This document shows positions 1-7,289 of a stretch of DNA of 20,770 nucleotides, in pieces. Source of the DNA: Archaeoglobi archaeon (GTDB lineage Archaea; Halobacteriota; Archaeoglobi; Archaeoglobales; Archaeoglobaceae). How positions within the stretch are numbered: position 1 is the stretch's first letter; the number at the start of each line of letters is the position of its first letter. The notes under the pieces are model-generated. The model did no database searches, was not told the DNA's origin, and was given only the letters and a program-made list of their open reading frames with translations. The DNA is taken from assembly GCA_004347865.1 (NCBI GenBank), contig QNUZ01000010.1, forward strand, positions 1 through 20,770, read 5' to 3'. The position numbers were made by a program, and so were the translations under genes.

Positions 1-974
1 ACATGGATCTGGACGCGACGACGATAGCGATAAACACGGACAAACAGCATTTGCTGATGATAAAGGCAGACAAGAGGGTGCTGATAGGAAGAAGCCTGAC
101 GAGAGGTTTGGGGGCAGGGGGATTCCCAGAAATAGGGAGAAAGGCGGCAGAGCTTGCAAGAGGGACGATCGAGGAATTGCTAGCCGATGCTGACATGGTC
201 TTCGTTTGCGCTGGAATGGGCGGTGGAACGGGAACAGGTTCCGCCCCTGTAGTTGCGGAAGTGGCAAAGAGACAGGGGGCCATAGTGGTTGGATTTGCCC
301 AGATGCCCTTCAAGGTTGAAAGGGCGAGAATAGGAAAGGCAATTCAGGGGCTGAGGGAGCTAAAGGAGAACTGCGATACCGTAGTCGTGCTGGACAACAA
401 CAAGCTCGTTGAGTACTATCCAAACCTCCCAATAGATGCCGCTTTCAGTGTAATGGACCAGCTAATCGCCGAAACTATAAAGGGCCTGACCGACACAATA
501 ACCCGCCCATCTCTTGTGAACATCGACTTTGCGGACCTTAAGGCAATAATGGGCCATGGCGGAGTTGCTGTGATGCTGGTTGGCGAGGCAAAGGCGCAGG
601 ATAAGGCTGCCACGGTTGTTAAGGATTGTCTGTCTCATCCATTGCTTGATGTCGATTACCGCGGTGCAACGGGTGCTCTAGTGCACATCTCCGGAGGCAA
701 CGATCTGACGCTGAAGGAAGCGGAGGAAATTATAAGGAACCTTACCTTTGAACTCGATGATTCTGCAAACGTCATCTGGGGCGCGAGGATTTCGAGGGAG
801 TTCGAGGGCTTTGTCAGAGTTGTTGCCATAATGACAGGTATACAAAGGGAGATCGTGGGCAGCGAGGAATACGAACAGGTTCTTGCAAGTCCGAATCCGA
901 GCAGTTCTCCAGCCAAGGAAATAAGCGTTAATGCTGAGAAGAGAGCTGTGAAGAAGTTGATAGACACTCTCTGA
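1..974 (+). CDS. ftsZ: Cell division protein FtsZ (5' end outside window)
   Basis: Tubulin-like GTPase that polymerises into the cytokinetic ring at the cytoplasmic membrane. The visible 324 codons carry the tubulin signature GGGTGTG (residues 73-79 counted from the first visible Met) and the T7-loop catalytic motif NIDFAD (173-178), which completes GTP hydrolysis in the neighbouring subunit. The frame is open to the left edge. The first visible Met lies just before AINTDKQHL, a segment that in FtsZ follows the first glycine-rich GTP loop, so roughly 40-55 N-terminal residues lie upstream and this Met is not the true start. GGxxEIGRKAA and the T7 loop favour FtsZ over the divergent CetZ tubulins. 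I cannot tell FtsZ1 from FtsZ2. The C-terminus ends EKRAVKKLIDTL after a short Ser/Pro-rich linker. Family assignment is near certain. Confidence 0.95.
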   Translation, partial: MDLDATTIAINTDKQHLLMIKADKRVLIGRSLTRGLGAGGFPEIGRKAAELARGTIEELLADADMVFVCAGMGGGTGTGSAPVVAEVAKRQGAIVVGFAQMPFKVERARIGKAIQGLRELKENCDTVVVLDNNKLVEYYPNLPIDAAFSVMDQLIAETIKGLTDTITRPSLVNIDFADLKAIMGHGGVAVMLVGEAKAQDKAATVVKDCLSHPLLDVDYRGATGALVHISGGNDLTLKEAEEIIRNLTFELDDSANVIWGARISREFEGFVRVVAIMTGIQREIVGSEEYEQVLASPNPSSSPAKEISVNAEKRAVKKLIDTL

Positions 975-987
975 TCCTCTGAAATTA

Positions 988-1009
988 CTATTTTTTATTT
1001 ATTTTTTAA
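988..1009. terminator. T-rich terminator between convergent ftsZ and aroK
   Basis: Two runs of six T residues (991-996 and 1002-1007) follow the ftsZ stop at 972-974. Archaeal transcription terminates on oligo-T tracts without needing a hairpin. The stop codon of the convergent shikimate kinase gene (TAA on the - strand at 1006-1008) lies inside the tract. It would serve ftsZ; any role for the opposite strand is doubtful because the tract is A-rich there. Confidence 0.6.
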
Positions 1010-1851
1010 TCCGCACCGTTTTGAGTCTCTTCAAAAAGCTCGGAGGTTATTACAACCTTTTCTGCGGGTTTTTCGGGGATTTTTCCCAAGAAAACTTCTC
1101 CATATTCTTCCCAGATCTCTTTCGCGGTCAAAACTTCGTCAGAATTTCCAATTGCAACGAAAGCCGGACCGTTACCAGAAAGACCGCAGCAAATCCCCTC
1201 CCTCCAGACCCTTTCGGCGATATCCAGCGGGTAACCGATCATCTCGCAGTAGTATCTGGTGTTTTCAACCATAACCTCCCTGAATTTTAGCATCTCGAGC
1301 TTCTTCAAAGCATTTTTCAGTCTATCAGACTCATTCTTTATCCTATTCCAGTTTACCTCTCCGCGCTGAAATTCGGGAATTAGGATTGCCACTCTCTTTG
1401 CGAGCGGAATCCAGTTCTTAAGTTTCATCCCGTAATTGTTCGAGACCACGATTCCGCCAAGAAGAGAGGCAGATGCGTCGTCAAATGCTCCGGTGTAGCT
1501 TATCTTTGCCTTCAGAGAAATTTCTGCGTTCAGCTTCAGAACTCTGTGTGCAAAAATTTCCCCATTTTTCTTCATTAGCGCGCACAGAACTGAGTTTATA
1601 AAGGCTGAGCTACTACCGAGGCCGCTTCTTTCCGGTATAGTGCTTCTTACTGAAATTTTGGCTCTGATCCCGAACGGGGACAGAATTGTTTCGAGAATCC
1701 CGGAATCCCTCTCCCTCCCATTAACAACAAGTATGTTCTCGGAACCGATTTTAACTCTGGCCCTCGTAACGAGGTTCACACCGAAAGCGCTTCCAATTCC
1801 GGTGGCGAGTGCATTCAGTATCGTCCCGGCTCCGTATGCTCTGCCGATCAT
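1006..1851 (-). CDS. aroK: Shikimate kinase, archaeal GHMP type
   Basis: Phosphorylates shikimate to shikimate-3-phosphate with ATP in chorismate synthesis. Archaea use a GHMP-kinase-fold enzyme unrelated to bacterial AroK. The 281 residues are the usual family length. The ATP-binding GHMP motif PERSGLGSSSA lies at residues 73-83, the substrate-site motif SYTGAFDDASASLLGG in the middle, and GLSGNGPAF, the C-terminal GHMP motif, near residue 223. The ATG directly abuts the TAG of cgi121 (TAGATG), so translation is probably coupled and the gene is co-transcribed with cgi121 and the RecA-like gene. No other aro genes are visible. The pairing with a tRNA-modification gene looks like operon convenience rather than shared function. 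Confidence 0.93.
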   Translation of the reverse strand: MIGRAYGAGTILNALATGIGSAFGVNLVTRARVKIGSENILVVNGRERDSGILETILSPFGIRAKISVRSTIPERSGLGSSSAFINSVLCALMKKNGEIFAHRVLKLNAEISLKAKISYTGAFDDASASLLGGIVVSNNYGMKLKNWIPLAKRVAILIPEFQRGEVNWNRIKNESDRLKNALKKLEMLKFREVMVENTRYYCEMIGYPLDIAERVWREGICCGLSGNGPAFVAIGNSDEVLTAKEIWEEYGEVFLGKIPEKPAEKVVITSELFEETQNGAD

Positions 1852-2280
1852 CTAATCACCGAAGGCAGAGAAGAGTGCAATTCTCTCCCGAATTAGTAGT
1901 GGAAGTCTCTCCAGACCAACGATTTTCAGCTCCTCCTCGGATATCTCGTAGTGCTCCATTATCGATTTCAGGTCGAACTCGGGTTTGAACTCTTTTTCCT
2001 CAAATTCTATTTTTGAGAACTCTTCTTCGTCTATAACAACCGCTACGGCCTTTTTTGTTCCAGCCAGCTTTTTGGCGATGTTAATTTGTCTGGTTGCAGA
2101 GTAATAGAGAAGTATCTCCATAGCAAGCGACTTTGATATCCTCTTACCGGAATTCCAGTTTTTAAGCGTCTTCTCTACTGCAAATTCCACGACTGAAAGA
2201 TCGGGAACGTATTTTGGATCTATAAAACAGGCAAATTCACCGAAAACCTGTTTTTTTAGCTCTCCAAAGAGAATCCTCAT
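1852..2280 (-). CDS. cgi121: KEOPS complex subunit Cgi121
   Basis: Accessory subunit of KEOPS, which makes N6-threonylcarbamoyladenosine at position 37 of ANN-decoding tRNAs. In the family, Cgi121 binds the Bud32 kinase and the tRNA 3' CCA end. The 142-residue length fits. The helical segment ISKSLAMEILLYYSATRQI (about residues 48-66), followed by NIAKKLAGTKKAVAVVI, matches the conserved core in which EILLYxSxxRQI is diagnostic. The C-terminal part is acidic and less conserved. The start overlaps the stop of the upstream RecA-like gene by 4 bp (ATGA), and the stop touches the aroK start. Other KEOPS genes (kae1, bud32, pcc1) are not in the window. Confidence 0.82.
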   Translation of the reverse strand: MRILFGELKKQVFGEFACFIDPKYVPDLSVVEFAVEKTLKNWNSGKRISKSLAMEILLYYSATRQINIAKKLAGTKKAVAVVIDEEEFSKIEFEEKEFKPEFDLKSIMEHYEISEEELKIVGLERLPLLIRERIALFSAFGD

Positions 2281-2960
2281 AGGACCCTAATGGTTGACTC
2301 CATTCTGATTCCCCTGTTAGTGATGTCGTATCTCAGGACTATTCTCGGTACAACCACCCCCTCCAGTTTCAGGAATTTTAGCCTTCTCTGAATTTCGTTC
2401 TCCGTCTCTCTCAAGCTGAGTTCTACTACGCCGTCGCAGTAGTGTTTCAGGGCTGTCTCCTGTTTATCGTCAACCATTCCCTTAGTCATTAAGAGAACGC
2501 TAACCGAGTCATTCTCCTTGCAGACATCTGAGAGGAATTCAATCATCGATACTACGTCCTCGTATGAATATTTTGAGAAAAAGTAAACGAGGTTGTTTAT
2601 AATCGTTCTGTCATATCTGTCATTCCTTAAAATTCCTTTCAATCTACCGATGGCATCATGAAATGCTCTTTTAACGTGAACCCTCGCCTCATCTTTCTTC
2701 TGCCCTTTAAGGCTCAGAACTGGAAATTCCTTGTACTGATCGAAGTATACCCTCAAAAAGCGTTTTACATCATCTTCGTAGTCGTCGGTTGAGAAATATA
2801 TCACCTTTTCGCCGCTTTTGGCACCCTCTACTGCGAAGTGATAGGAAAAAACATCTCCTCCTGCACCAGGCTCCTCCAGTATCAGAAGAACGGTGCCACC
2901 AGGAATTCCGCCCTCGAGTTGAACGTCGAATGGAACTATTCCCGTCCTGTAGATCCTCAT
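2277..2960 (-). CDS. KaiC/RecA-superfamily pseudo-ATPase
   Basis: A single RecA/KaiC-like domain (227 residues from the chosen start) of the archaeal GvpD/HTR-like type, presumably regulatory and cytoplasmic. The N-terminal layout RTGIVPFDVQLEGGIPGGTVLLI is typical of KaiC domains, but the P-loop reads PGAGGDVFS where an active protein has PGxGKTxF: the lysine is Gly and the threonine is Asp. The Walker B region (DRTIINNLVYF) has Asn where Asp is expected. It therefore probably does not hydrolyse ATP. A GTG start at 2975 would add five residues. I prefer ATG at 2960 because a TATA box is centred 26.5 nt before it, implying a leaderless start. It overlaps cgi121 by 4 bp and follows mcm by about 40 bp. 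Precise function is unknown. Confidence 0.75.
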   Translation of the reverse strand: MRIYRTGIVPFDVQLEGGIPGGTVLLILEEPGAGGDVFSYHFAVEGAKSGEKVIYFSTDDYEDDVKRFLRVYFDQYKEFPVLSLKGQKKDEARVHVKRAFHDAIGRLKGILRNDRYDRTIINNLVYFFSKYSYEDVVSMIEFLSDVCKENDSVSVLLMTKGMVDDKQETALKHYCDGVVELSLRETENEIQRRLKFLKLEGVVVPRIVLRYDITNRGIRMESTIRVL

Positions 2961-2982
2961 TGGTACTTTTACCACCTTACAA

Positions 2983-2990
2983 TTTATAAA
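2983..2990 (-). promoter_or_regulatory. TATA box for the RecA-like/cgi121/aroK operon
   Basis: TTTATAAA on the - strand, centred 26.5 nt before ATG 2960 and lying in the short gap after mcm. It supports a leaderless transcript and the shorter start, and implies that this three-gene unit can be transcribed separately from mcm. Confidence 0.55.
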
Positions 2991-3000
2991 ATCTTTGTAG

Positions 3001-5082
3001 CTAGAGTCTGGTTCTAACGACTCTATAGAACCCGTATTTTGGAGAGAATATTTCTCCCATTGTTTTGAGTTTAGAAAGTATCTCCCTAGCTTTGCTCTCT
3101 TCTATTCCCTCTGCCTTTGCTCTGTTTACTATTTCCTCTTCGGGAGCTCCATTTTCGGTCGATTCCTCAAGCTCTTCCACGATCCTCTTTATGGTAAAGA
3201 TTCTGTCCCTCTGTTTTTTGGATGTTCCGGTAAGTGCGTAGTCTATGTCCAAGTTACCAGTTTCCGGATCCACTGCGATCTGCGACAGGCACTTCTGGAA
3301 GATTTCCACCACCCTGTCAACGTCTTCAGGCAAAACCTTATCACTCAGCCTAACTCTCGCGGAAGCTTCTGCCATTCGAACGAGGCTTTCGAGCTGTCTT
3401 GCAGTTATCGGAACCGGTGAGTTCTCTTTGGCTCTGGAGCGAAGAGACACGTAAAATTCCTCTATTTTTCTCTTTGCCTCTTCGGTTAGTACCGGATAGA
3501 TATTCTTCGCATAAGCGATGTATTTTCTGAAAAGATCGGGATTTATTGCCGGTTCAATTTTTGATATCTCACCCCTCAGTTCTTCCCCGAAATTTTTGTC
3601 TTTCAGTTTCTCCAGCGTCTCCCCGAGCTGGTGCATTCCGAGGATATGTCTGGCGAGCATCTGATCTTTCTCCTGGCTGGGTTCATCCATCATTCTGAAG
3701 ATTAGATCGAATCTGGAGAGCAGCGTGGGAGAAAGATCTATCTGCTCGGAAATCGGAGTATAGCGATCAAATCTCCCAAATTTCGGATTCGCCGCGGCAA
3801 GAAGAGCGCATCTTGCCTTTAGAATTGCATTTATACCTGCCTTTGCCACGCTTATTGTTTGCTGTTCTAAAGCTTCGTGAAGGGCAGAACGGTCCTCTTT
3901 TCGCATTTTGTCTATCTCGTCAACCAGAGCTATGCCCTTGTCCGCAAGAACAAGTGCACCAGCTTCAAGAGTCCATCTCCCATCTATTTCATCTCTAACG
4001 GCGGTGGCTGTCAGCCCGGCAGAGGTCGTCCCCTTTCCAGTTGTGTAGACACTCCTTGGGGCTATTCTGTGGACGTATCTCAGTAGCTGAGATTTAGCAA
4101 CTCCGGGATCTCCGACAAGAAGAATGTGAATGTCCCCTCTGATCTCTGTTCCATCCGGAAGTTTCTTCGGTACACCGCCGAATAGCTGGAGTGCGATCGC
4201 AAGCTTAATGTCCTCGTGACCGTAGATAGAGGGTGCTATCGTCCTGACTATTTTCTCGTAGATGTCGTCACTGTTTGCGAGTTTTATTATTTCCTCCTTG
4301 TCCTTCTCGGTTATCTCAAACTCCTCGTATTCCTGCTGCAGCATCTCGACGGAATTTCCTTCAATGAAGAGATCCATGTGGGTGAGAATTCTTTGCTGCA
4401 CCCCTCTGGGCTTTGCCCTTACTATACCGTTTACAATAACTCTGTCTCCAGGATTTACAAAACCGGCTAGATCGGCCTCGAGGATCACGTCGATGCTCTG
4501 GGGCTGCTCACCACCCCTGAGATTTTCCGGAAACTCTTGGATTTTCACCCTCTGGCTGTCCACGGAGATGCTTTTCTCGGGGATGAACTGAAACCTCTTG
4601 CTTCCGCAGCCACACTCGTAGGGGAACTTTAGCGATGAATCCTCTTGGGGAACGTAGAGGATGTTTCTGCAGTTAATACACCTAAAGGCCGCCGATATTA
4701 CCTTTGGCCGAACTTCTGTGACCTTGCGGACGATCCCCTCAATCGCCACGAATTTCGAGATATGGGTACTCCTCAGATTTCGTATCAAGATCTTCCTGGT
4801 AGACGGCAGAGAGTAAAATCTGGGTTTTACACCTTCAAGAGGGATGCCGTAAATGTTCGTGGAAGAGGCAAGACCCTTCTCAGCGTGAATTATAACCTCA
4901 TCCGGGTACTCCATAAGCTCCTCTGCCAGTCTCCCCTCCTGGAAAACGGAGAGGTGCTGAATGAAGTTTACGTATATTGCCCTTTTGTCTTCACCACTCT
5001 TTATTCGGAATGCGAGGTTGTTAAGCTGTTCAGAGTAGTATTTCTCAAAAAATTCCGCCCATATTTCGGGACAGCTGATCAT
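3001..5082 (-). CDS. mcm: Replicative DNA helicase MCM
   Basis: Hexameric 3'-5' replicative helicase that unwinds origin and fork DNA. Its 693 residues match single-MCM archaeal proteins. Visible in order: N-terminal A domain (1-110), zinc-binding cysteines Cys135, Cys138, Cys157 and Cys159 in the OB-fold region, beta-hairpin region to about 250, Walker A GDPGVAKS (324-331), Walker B LVDEID (386-391), sensor-1 Asn432 in AANPKFGRF, arginine finger in SRFD (456-459), and a C-terminal winged-helix region (about 620-690). No intein interrupts the Walker motifs, a common insertion site in archaeal mcm genes. ATG 5082 lies 25.5 nt after a TATA box, so the mRNA is probably leaderless. The opposite face of the same TATA box points at the alpha/beta hydrolase gene. 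Confidence 0.97.
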   Translation of the reverse strand: MISCPEIWAEFFEKYYSEQLNNLAFRIKSGEDKRAIYVNFIQHLSVFQEGRLAEELMEYPDEVIIHAEKGLASSTNIYGIPLEGVKPRFYSLPSTRKILIRNLRSTHISKFVAIEGIVRKVTEVRPKVISAAFRCINCRNILYVPQEDSSLKFPYECGCGSKRFQFIPEKSISVDSQRVKIQEFPENLRGGEQPQSIDVILEADLAGFVNPGDRVIVNGIVRAKPRGVQQRILTHMDLFIEGNSVEMLQQEYEEFEITEKDKEEIIKLANSDDIYEKIVRTIAPSIYGHEDIKLAIALQLFGGVPKKLPDGTEIRGDIHILLVGDPGVAKSQLLRYVHRIAPRSVYTTGKGTTSAGLTATAVRDEIDGRWTLEAGALVLADKGIALVDEIDKMRKEDRSALHEALEQQTISVAKAGINAILKARCALLAAANPKFGRFDRYTPISEQIDLSPTLLSRFDLIFRMMDEPSQEKDQMLARHILGMHQLGETLEKLKDKNFGEELRGEISKIEPAINPDLFRKYIAYAKNIYPVLTEEAKRKIEEFYVSLRSRAKENSPVPITARQLESLVRMAEASARVRLSDKVLPEDVDRVVEIFQKCLSQIAVDPETGNLDIDYALTGTSKKQRDRIFTIKRIVEELEESTENGAPEEEIVNRAKAEGIEESKAREILSKLKTMGEIFSPKYGFYRVVRTRL

Positions 5083-5103
5083 CGGAAAATGTCTTCAAAA
5101 AGC

Positions 5104-5111
5104 TTATAAAA
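5104..5111. promoter_or_regulatory. Shared bidirectional TATA box of mcm and the hydrolase gene
   Basis: TTATAAAA (TTTTATAA on the - strand) is the only good TATA element between the two divergent genes. Its centre lies 25.5 nt from the mcm ATG at 5082 and 26.5 nt from an in-frame hydrolase ATG at 5134. A-rich BRE-like bases flank both sides (CAAAAAG on +, CTAAAA on -). Both transcripts would be leaderless. Confidence 0.55.
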
Positions 5112-5133
5112 TTTTAGCCCGACAGCAATGGCG

Positions 5134-5691
5134 ATGAATATCCTGATAAAATCAATAAAGGCTACTTACGAAGATTCGGGCGACAATGCTGTCCTTCTCT
5201 GTCCTCCGCACCCCCTTATGGGAGGGAGCAGATTCGATGAGAGGCTTGAGAGAATTTCGCAAAGATTGTCCGCGCTCGGAATTTCAAGCCTGAGATTCGA
5301 TTACAGAGAATACAGGAGGGGACTGGGGGAAGTAGAAGATGCAAAAACATGTCTGGAATTCTTAAAGGGAAAGCACAGTAAGATTGCCATTCTGGGCTAC
5401 TCCTTTGGCAGCGTTGTGGCATCGAATGTTGCCGATCTTTGCGATCTGAGTGTTTACATTTCACCTCTACCGTCAATAGATTCCATAGAGTTCAGGGATT
5501 CCAGAAAGCCCAAGTTCTTTGTTATCGCACGGCGCGATCAGTTCATACCATTTTCTGAAAGCCTTGAAATTTATTCAAGGGCAAGTGAACCGAAGGATTT
5601 TATAATATTAGACACCGATCACTTCTACTTTGGAAAATTCGACCTGCTAGCAGAAAAGGTCTGCGAATTCGTTCAAAAACAGTTCCGTTAG
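5134..5691 (+). CDS. Alpha/beta hydrolase, small dienelactone-hydrolase-like
   Basis: Cytoplasmic serine hydrolase of about 185 residues, near the minimum for the fold. The nucleophile elbow is GYSFGS. A candidate acid follows in ARRDQFIPF and the catalytic His in DTDHFYFG near the C-terminus, giving the Ser-Asp-His order. HPLMGGSRFDERL near the N-terminus is typical of small archaeal and bacterial alpha/beta hydrolases resembling dienelactone hydrolase, where it helps form the oxyanion site. Substrate cannot be read from sequence. ATG 5128 is possible, but ATG 5134 fits the TATA spacing better and keeps the beta strand NILIKSIKATYED. The gene is divergent from mcm and followed by a sugar kinase with its own promoter, so it may be monocistronic. 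Confidence 0.8.
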   Translation: MNILIKSIKATYEDSGDNAVLLCPPHPLMGGSRFDERLERISQRLSALGISSLRFDYREYRRGLGEVEDAKTCLEFLKGKHSKIAILGYSFGSVVASNVADLCDLSVYISPLPSIDSIEFRDSRKPKFFVIARRDQFIPFSESLEIYSRASEPKDFIILDTDHFYFGKFDLLAEKVCEFVQKQFR

Positions 5692-5762
5692 CCAGAGAAA
5701 AGATGAGATACGATACCTCTGACCTAGGCTCTTCTTCGCCCTGAAGGCTTTCAGTCGTAAAA

Positions 5763-5770
5763 TTTATTAA
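5763..5770 (+). promoter_or_regulatory. TATA box of the FGGY kinase gene
   Basis: TTTATTAA centred 26.5 nt before ATG 5793, with A-rich bases (GTAAAA) upstream that resemble a BRE. Leaderless start implied. Confidence 0.55.
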
Positions 5771-5792
5771 TTATTTTTCAATATTTTGTTGG

Positions 5793-7289
5793 ATGAAGGT
5801 TCTCGCCTTCGATATTGGCACAACTTCTGTAAAGGCTGCACTGATAGATGAAAACCTTGAAATTCTGGATCTGGTGTCAAAAAATGCAAAAATAGATTTT
5901 CCAAAAAGCGGCTGGGCTGAAATCGATCTCGATAATTTGTGGAGCGATCTGTGCGAGCTTTCAAGCAAACTTGACAAACTGGATTCCGTGGATGCGTTAA
6001 TTTTTGCTCCTCATATGGCTGGTGTTGTTCCCGTTGACAAAGAAGGAAACGCGCTGATGAGGGCAATGATATGGCTCGACGAGAGGGCTGCCGGATATCC
6101 AAAAGACTTGTTCTCCGGGATCCTCAAATACGCCGGATACAATATACCGAAGCTCATGAAATTTCTGCGGATAACCGGTGGAGGGCCGAGCAAAACCGGA
6201 AAGGATCCTATATCGAAGATCCTGTGGCTCAGGGACAATGAACCGGAAATTTTTTCCAAAACCGCAAAGATGCTTGACATAAAGAGCTACCTTATTGCTA
6301 GGTGCTGCGGCGTTTTCGTGACCAGCCCTGATGAAGCGACGCTTACATGGCTCGCAGACACACGTGGGGGGGTTGCAAAGTGGAGCAGAAGCCTTTTGAA
6401 AAATTACAGACTAGATCCCAATCTTTTCCCGGAGATAAAAGACTCCGCCTCCGTGGCGGGGGAGATGAAAGGCGACGCCTGTAAGGATCTCGGGATAAAG
6501 GCAAAGGTAATCGTCGGGGCGGGAGATTTGGCCTCCGCAGCAGTCGGCAGTGGGGCAGTGAAAGATGGGGAAGCACACATCTATGCTGGAACCAGCGATT
6601 GGGTTGCAGCTCATATAGGAAAGAGAATAGTTGACATTCCGCACTACATAGGCTGTCTGCTGAGTGCGATCCAAAGGAAGTACCTGTTAATCGCAGAACA
6701 GGAAATCGCAGGCGGAGCCATAGAATGGGCTATGAAAAATCTTGGGATAGATAGCTACGAGGAGGTTGAAAGGATCCTGAAAAAGGGTAACATTCTCTTC
6801 CTTCCGTGGATGTGCGGTGAAAGGTCGCCGGTGGATAACCCGTTCCTTCGGGGATCCATTCTTAATCTGAGCCTTGAGAACGACAGGGGCGAGGTCATGA
6901 ATTCCGTGATGGAGGGAATTGCCCTGAACATAAAATGGGCCTATTTATATTTCGAAAAGCATATTGGAAGACAGGAATCGATCAGAGCCATTGGAGGCTG
7001 CATGCTCTTCGACAAGTTCTGCCAGATGCTTGCAGACGCAACCAAAAGGCCGATTTTGAGACTTAGAGAGCCCAAATATGCGGGTCTCAGGGGTGCCGCT
7101 GCAATAGCGATTGTGGCGCTGCTGCGCGAAAGCTTTGAAAACGTTACAAAGAGATTCAAAGTGGATAAAACCTTCAGACCATCCGATACGGAGAGATACG
7201 ACAGACTTTTCAGGTTATTCGTCGAAAGCTATAAGGGTTTAAAAAATGTTTATAAATCACTGAATTCGCAGGATTACCGGAAAATATAA
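5793..7289 (+). CDS. FGGY-family carbohydrate kinase (xylulokinase/glycerol kinase-like)
   Basis: Transfers phosphate from ATP to a sugar, polyol or related hydroxyl substrate. The 498 residues match the family. The actin-like N-terminal phosphate loop is AFDIGTTSVKAALID (5-19), IWLDERA (93-99) is the typical substrate-lobe motif, GAGDLASAAVGSGAV (242-256) holds the likely catalytic base Asp245, and GGCMLFDKFCQMLADAT near residue 407 matches the C-terminal FGGY ATP-site signature in relaxed form. Xylulokinase-like is the best guess, but family members act on many substrates and no sugar-catabolic neighbour narrows it. The last 16 bp overlap the 3' end of the convergent PLP-enzyme gene. Confidence 0.85.
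   Translation: MKVLAFDIGTTSVKAALIDENLEILDLVSKNAKIDFPKSGWAEIDLDNLWSDLCELSSKLDKLDSVDALIFAPHMAGVVPVDKEGNALMRAMIWLDERAAGYPKDLFSGILKYAGYNIPKLMKFLRITGGGPSKTGKDPISKILWLRDNEPEIFSKTAKMLDIKSYLIARCCGVFVTSPDEATLTWLADTRGGVAKWSRSLLKNYRLDPNLFPEIKDSASVAGEMKGDACKDLGIKAKVIVGAGDLASAAVGSGAVKDGEAHIYAGTSDWVAAHIGKRIVDIPHYIGCLLSAIQRKYLLIAEQEIAGGAIEWAMKNLGIDSYEEVERILKKGNILFLPWMCGERSPVDNPFLRGSILNLSLENDRGEVMNSVMEGIALNIKWAYLYFEKHIGRQESIRAIGGCMLFDKFCQMLADATKRPILRLREPKYAGLRGAAAIAIVALLRESFENVTKRFKVDKTFRPSDTERYDRLFRLFVESYKGLKNVYKSLNSQDYRKI

Noticed and set aside
3001..5082. Intein in MCM
   Set aside because: The Walker A and Walker B regions are continuous and the length is that of an intein-free protein.
5767..6102. 111-codon reading on the - strand
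   Set aside because: It lies inside the FGGY kinase gene in another frame and has a low-complexity, unfamily-like sequence.
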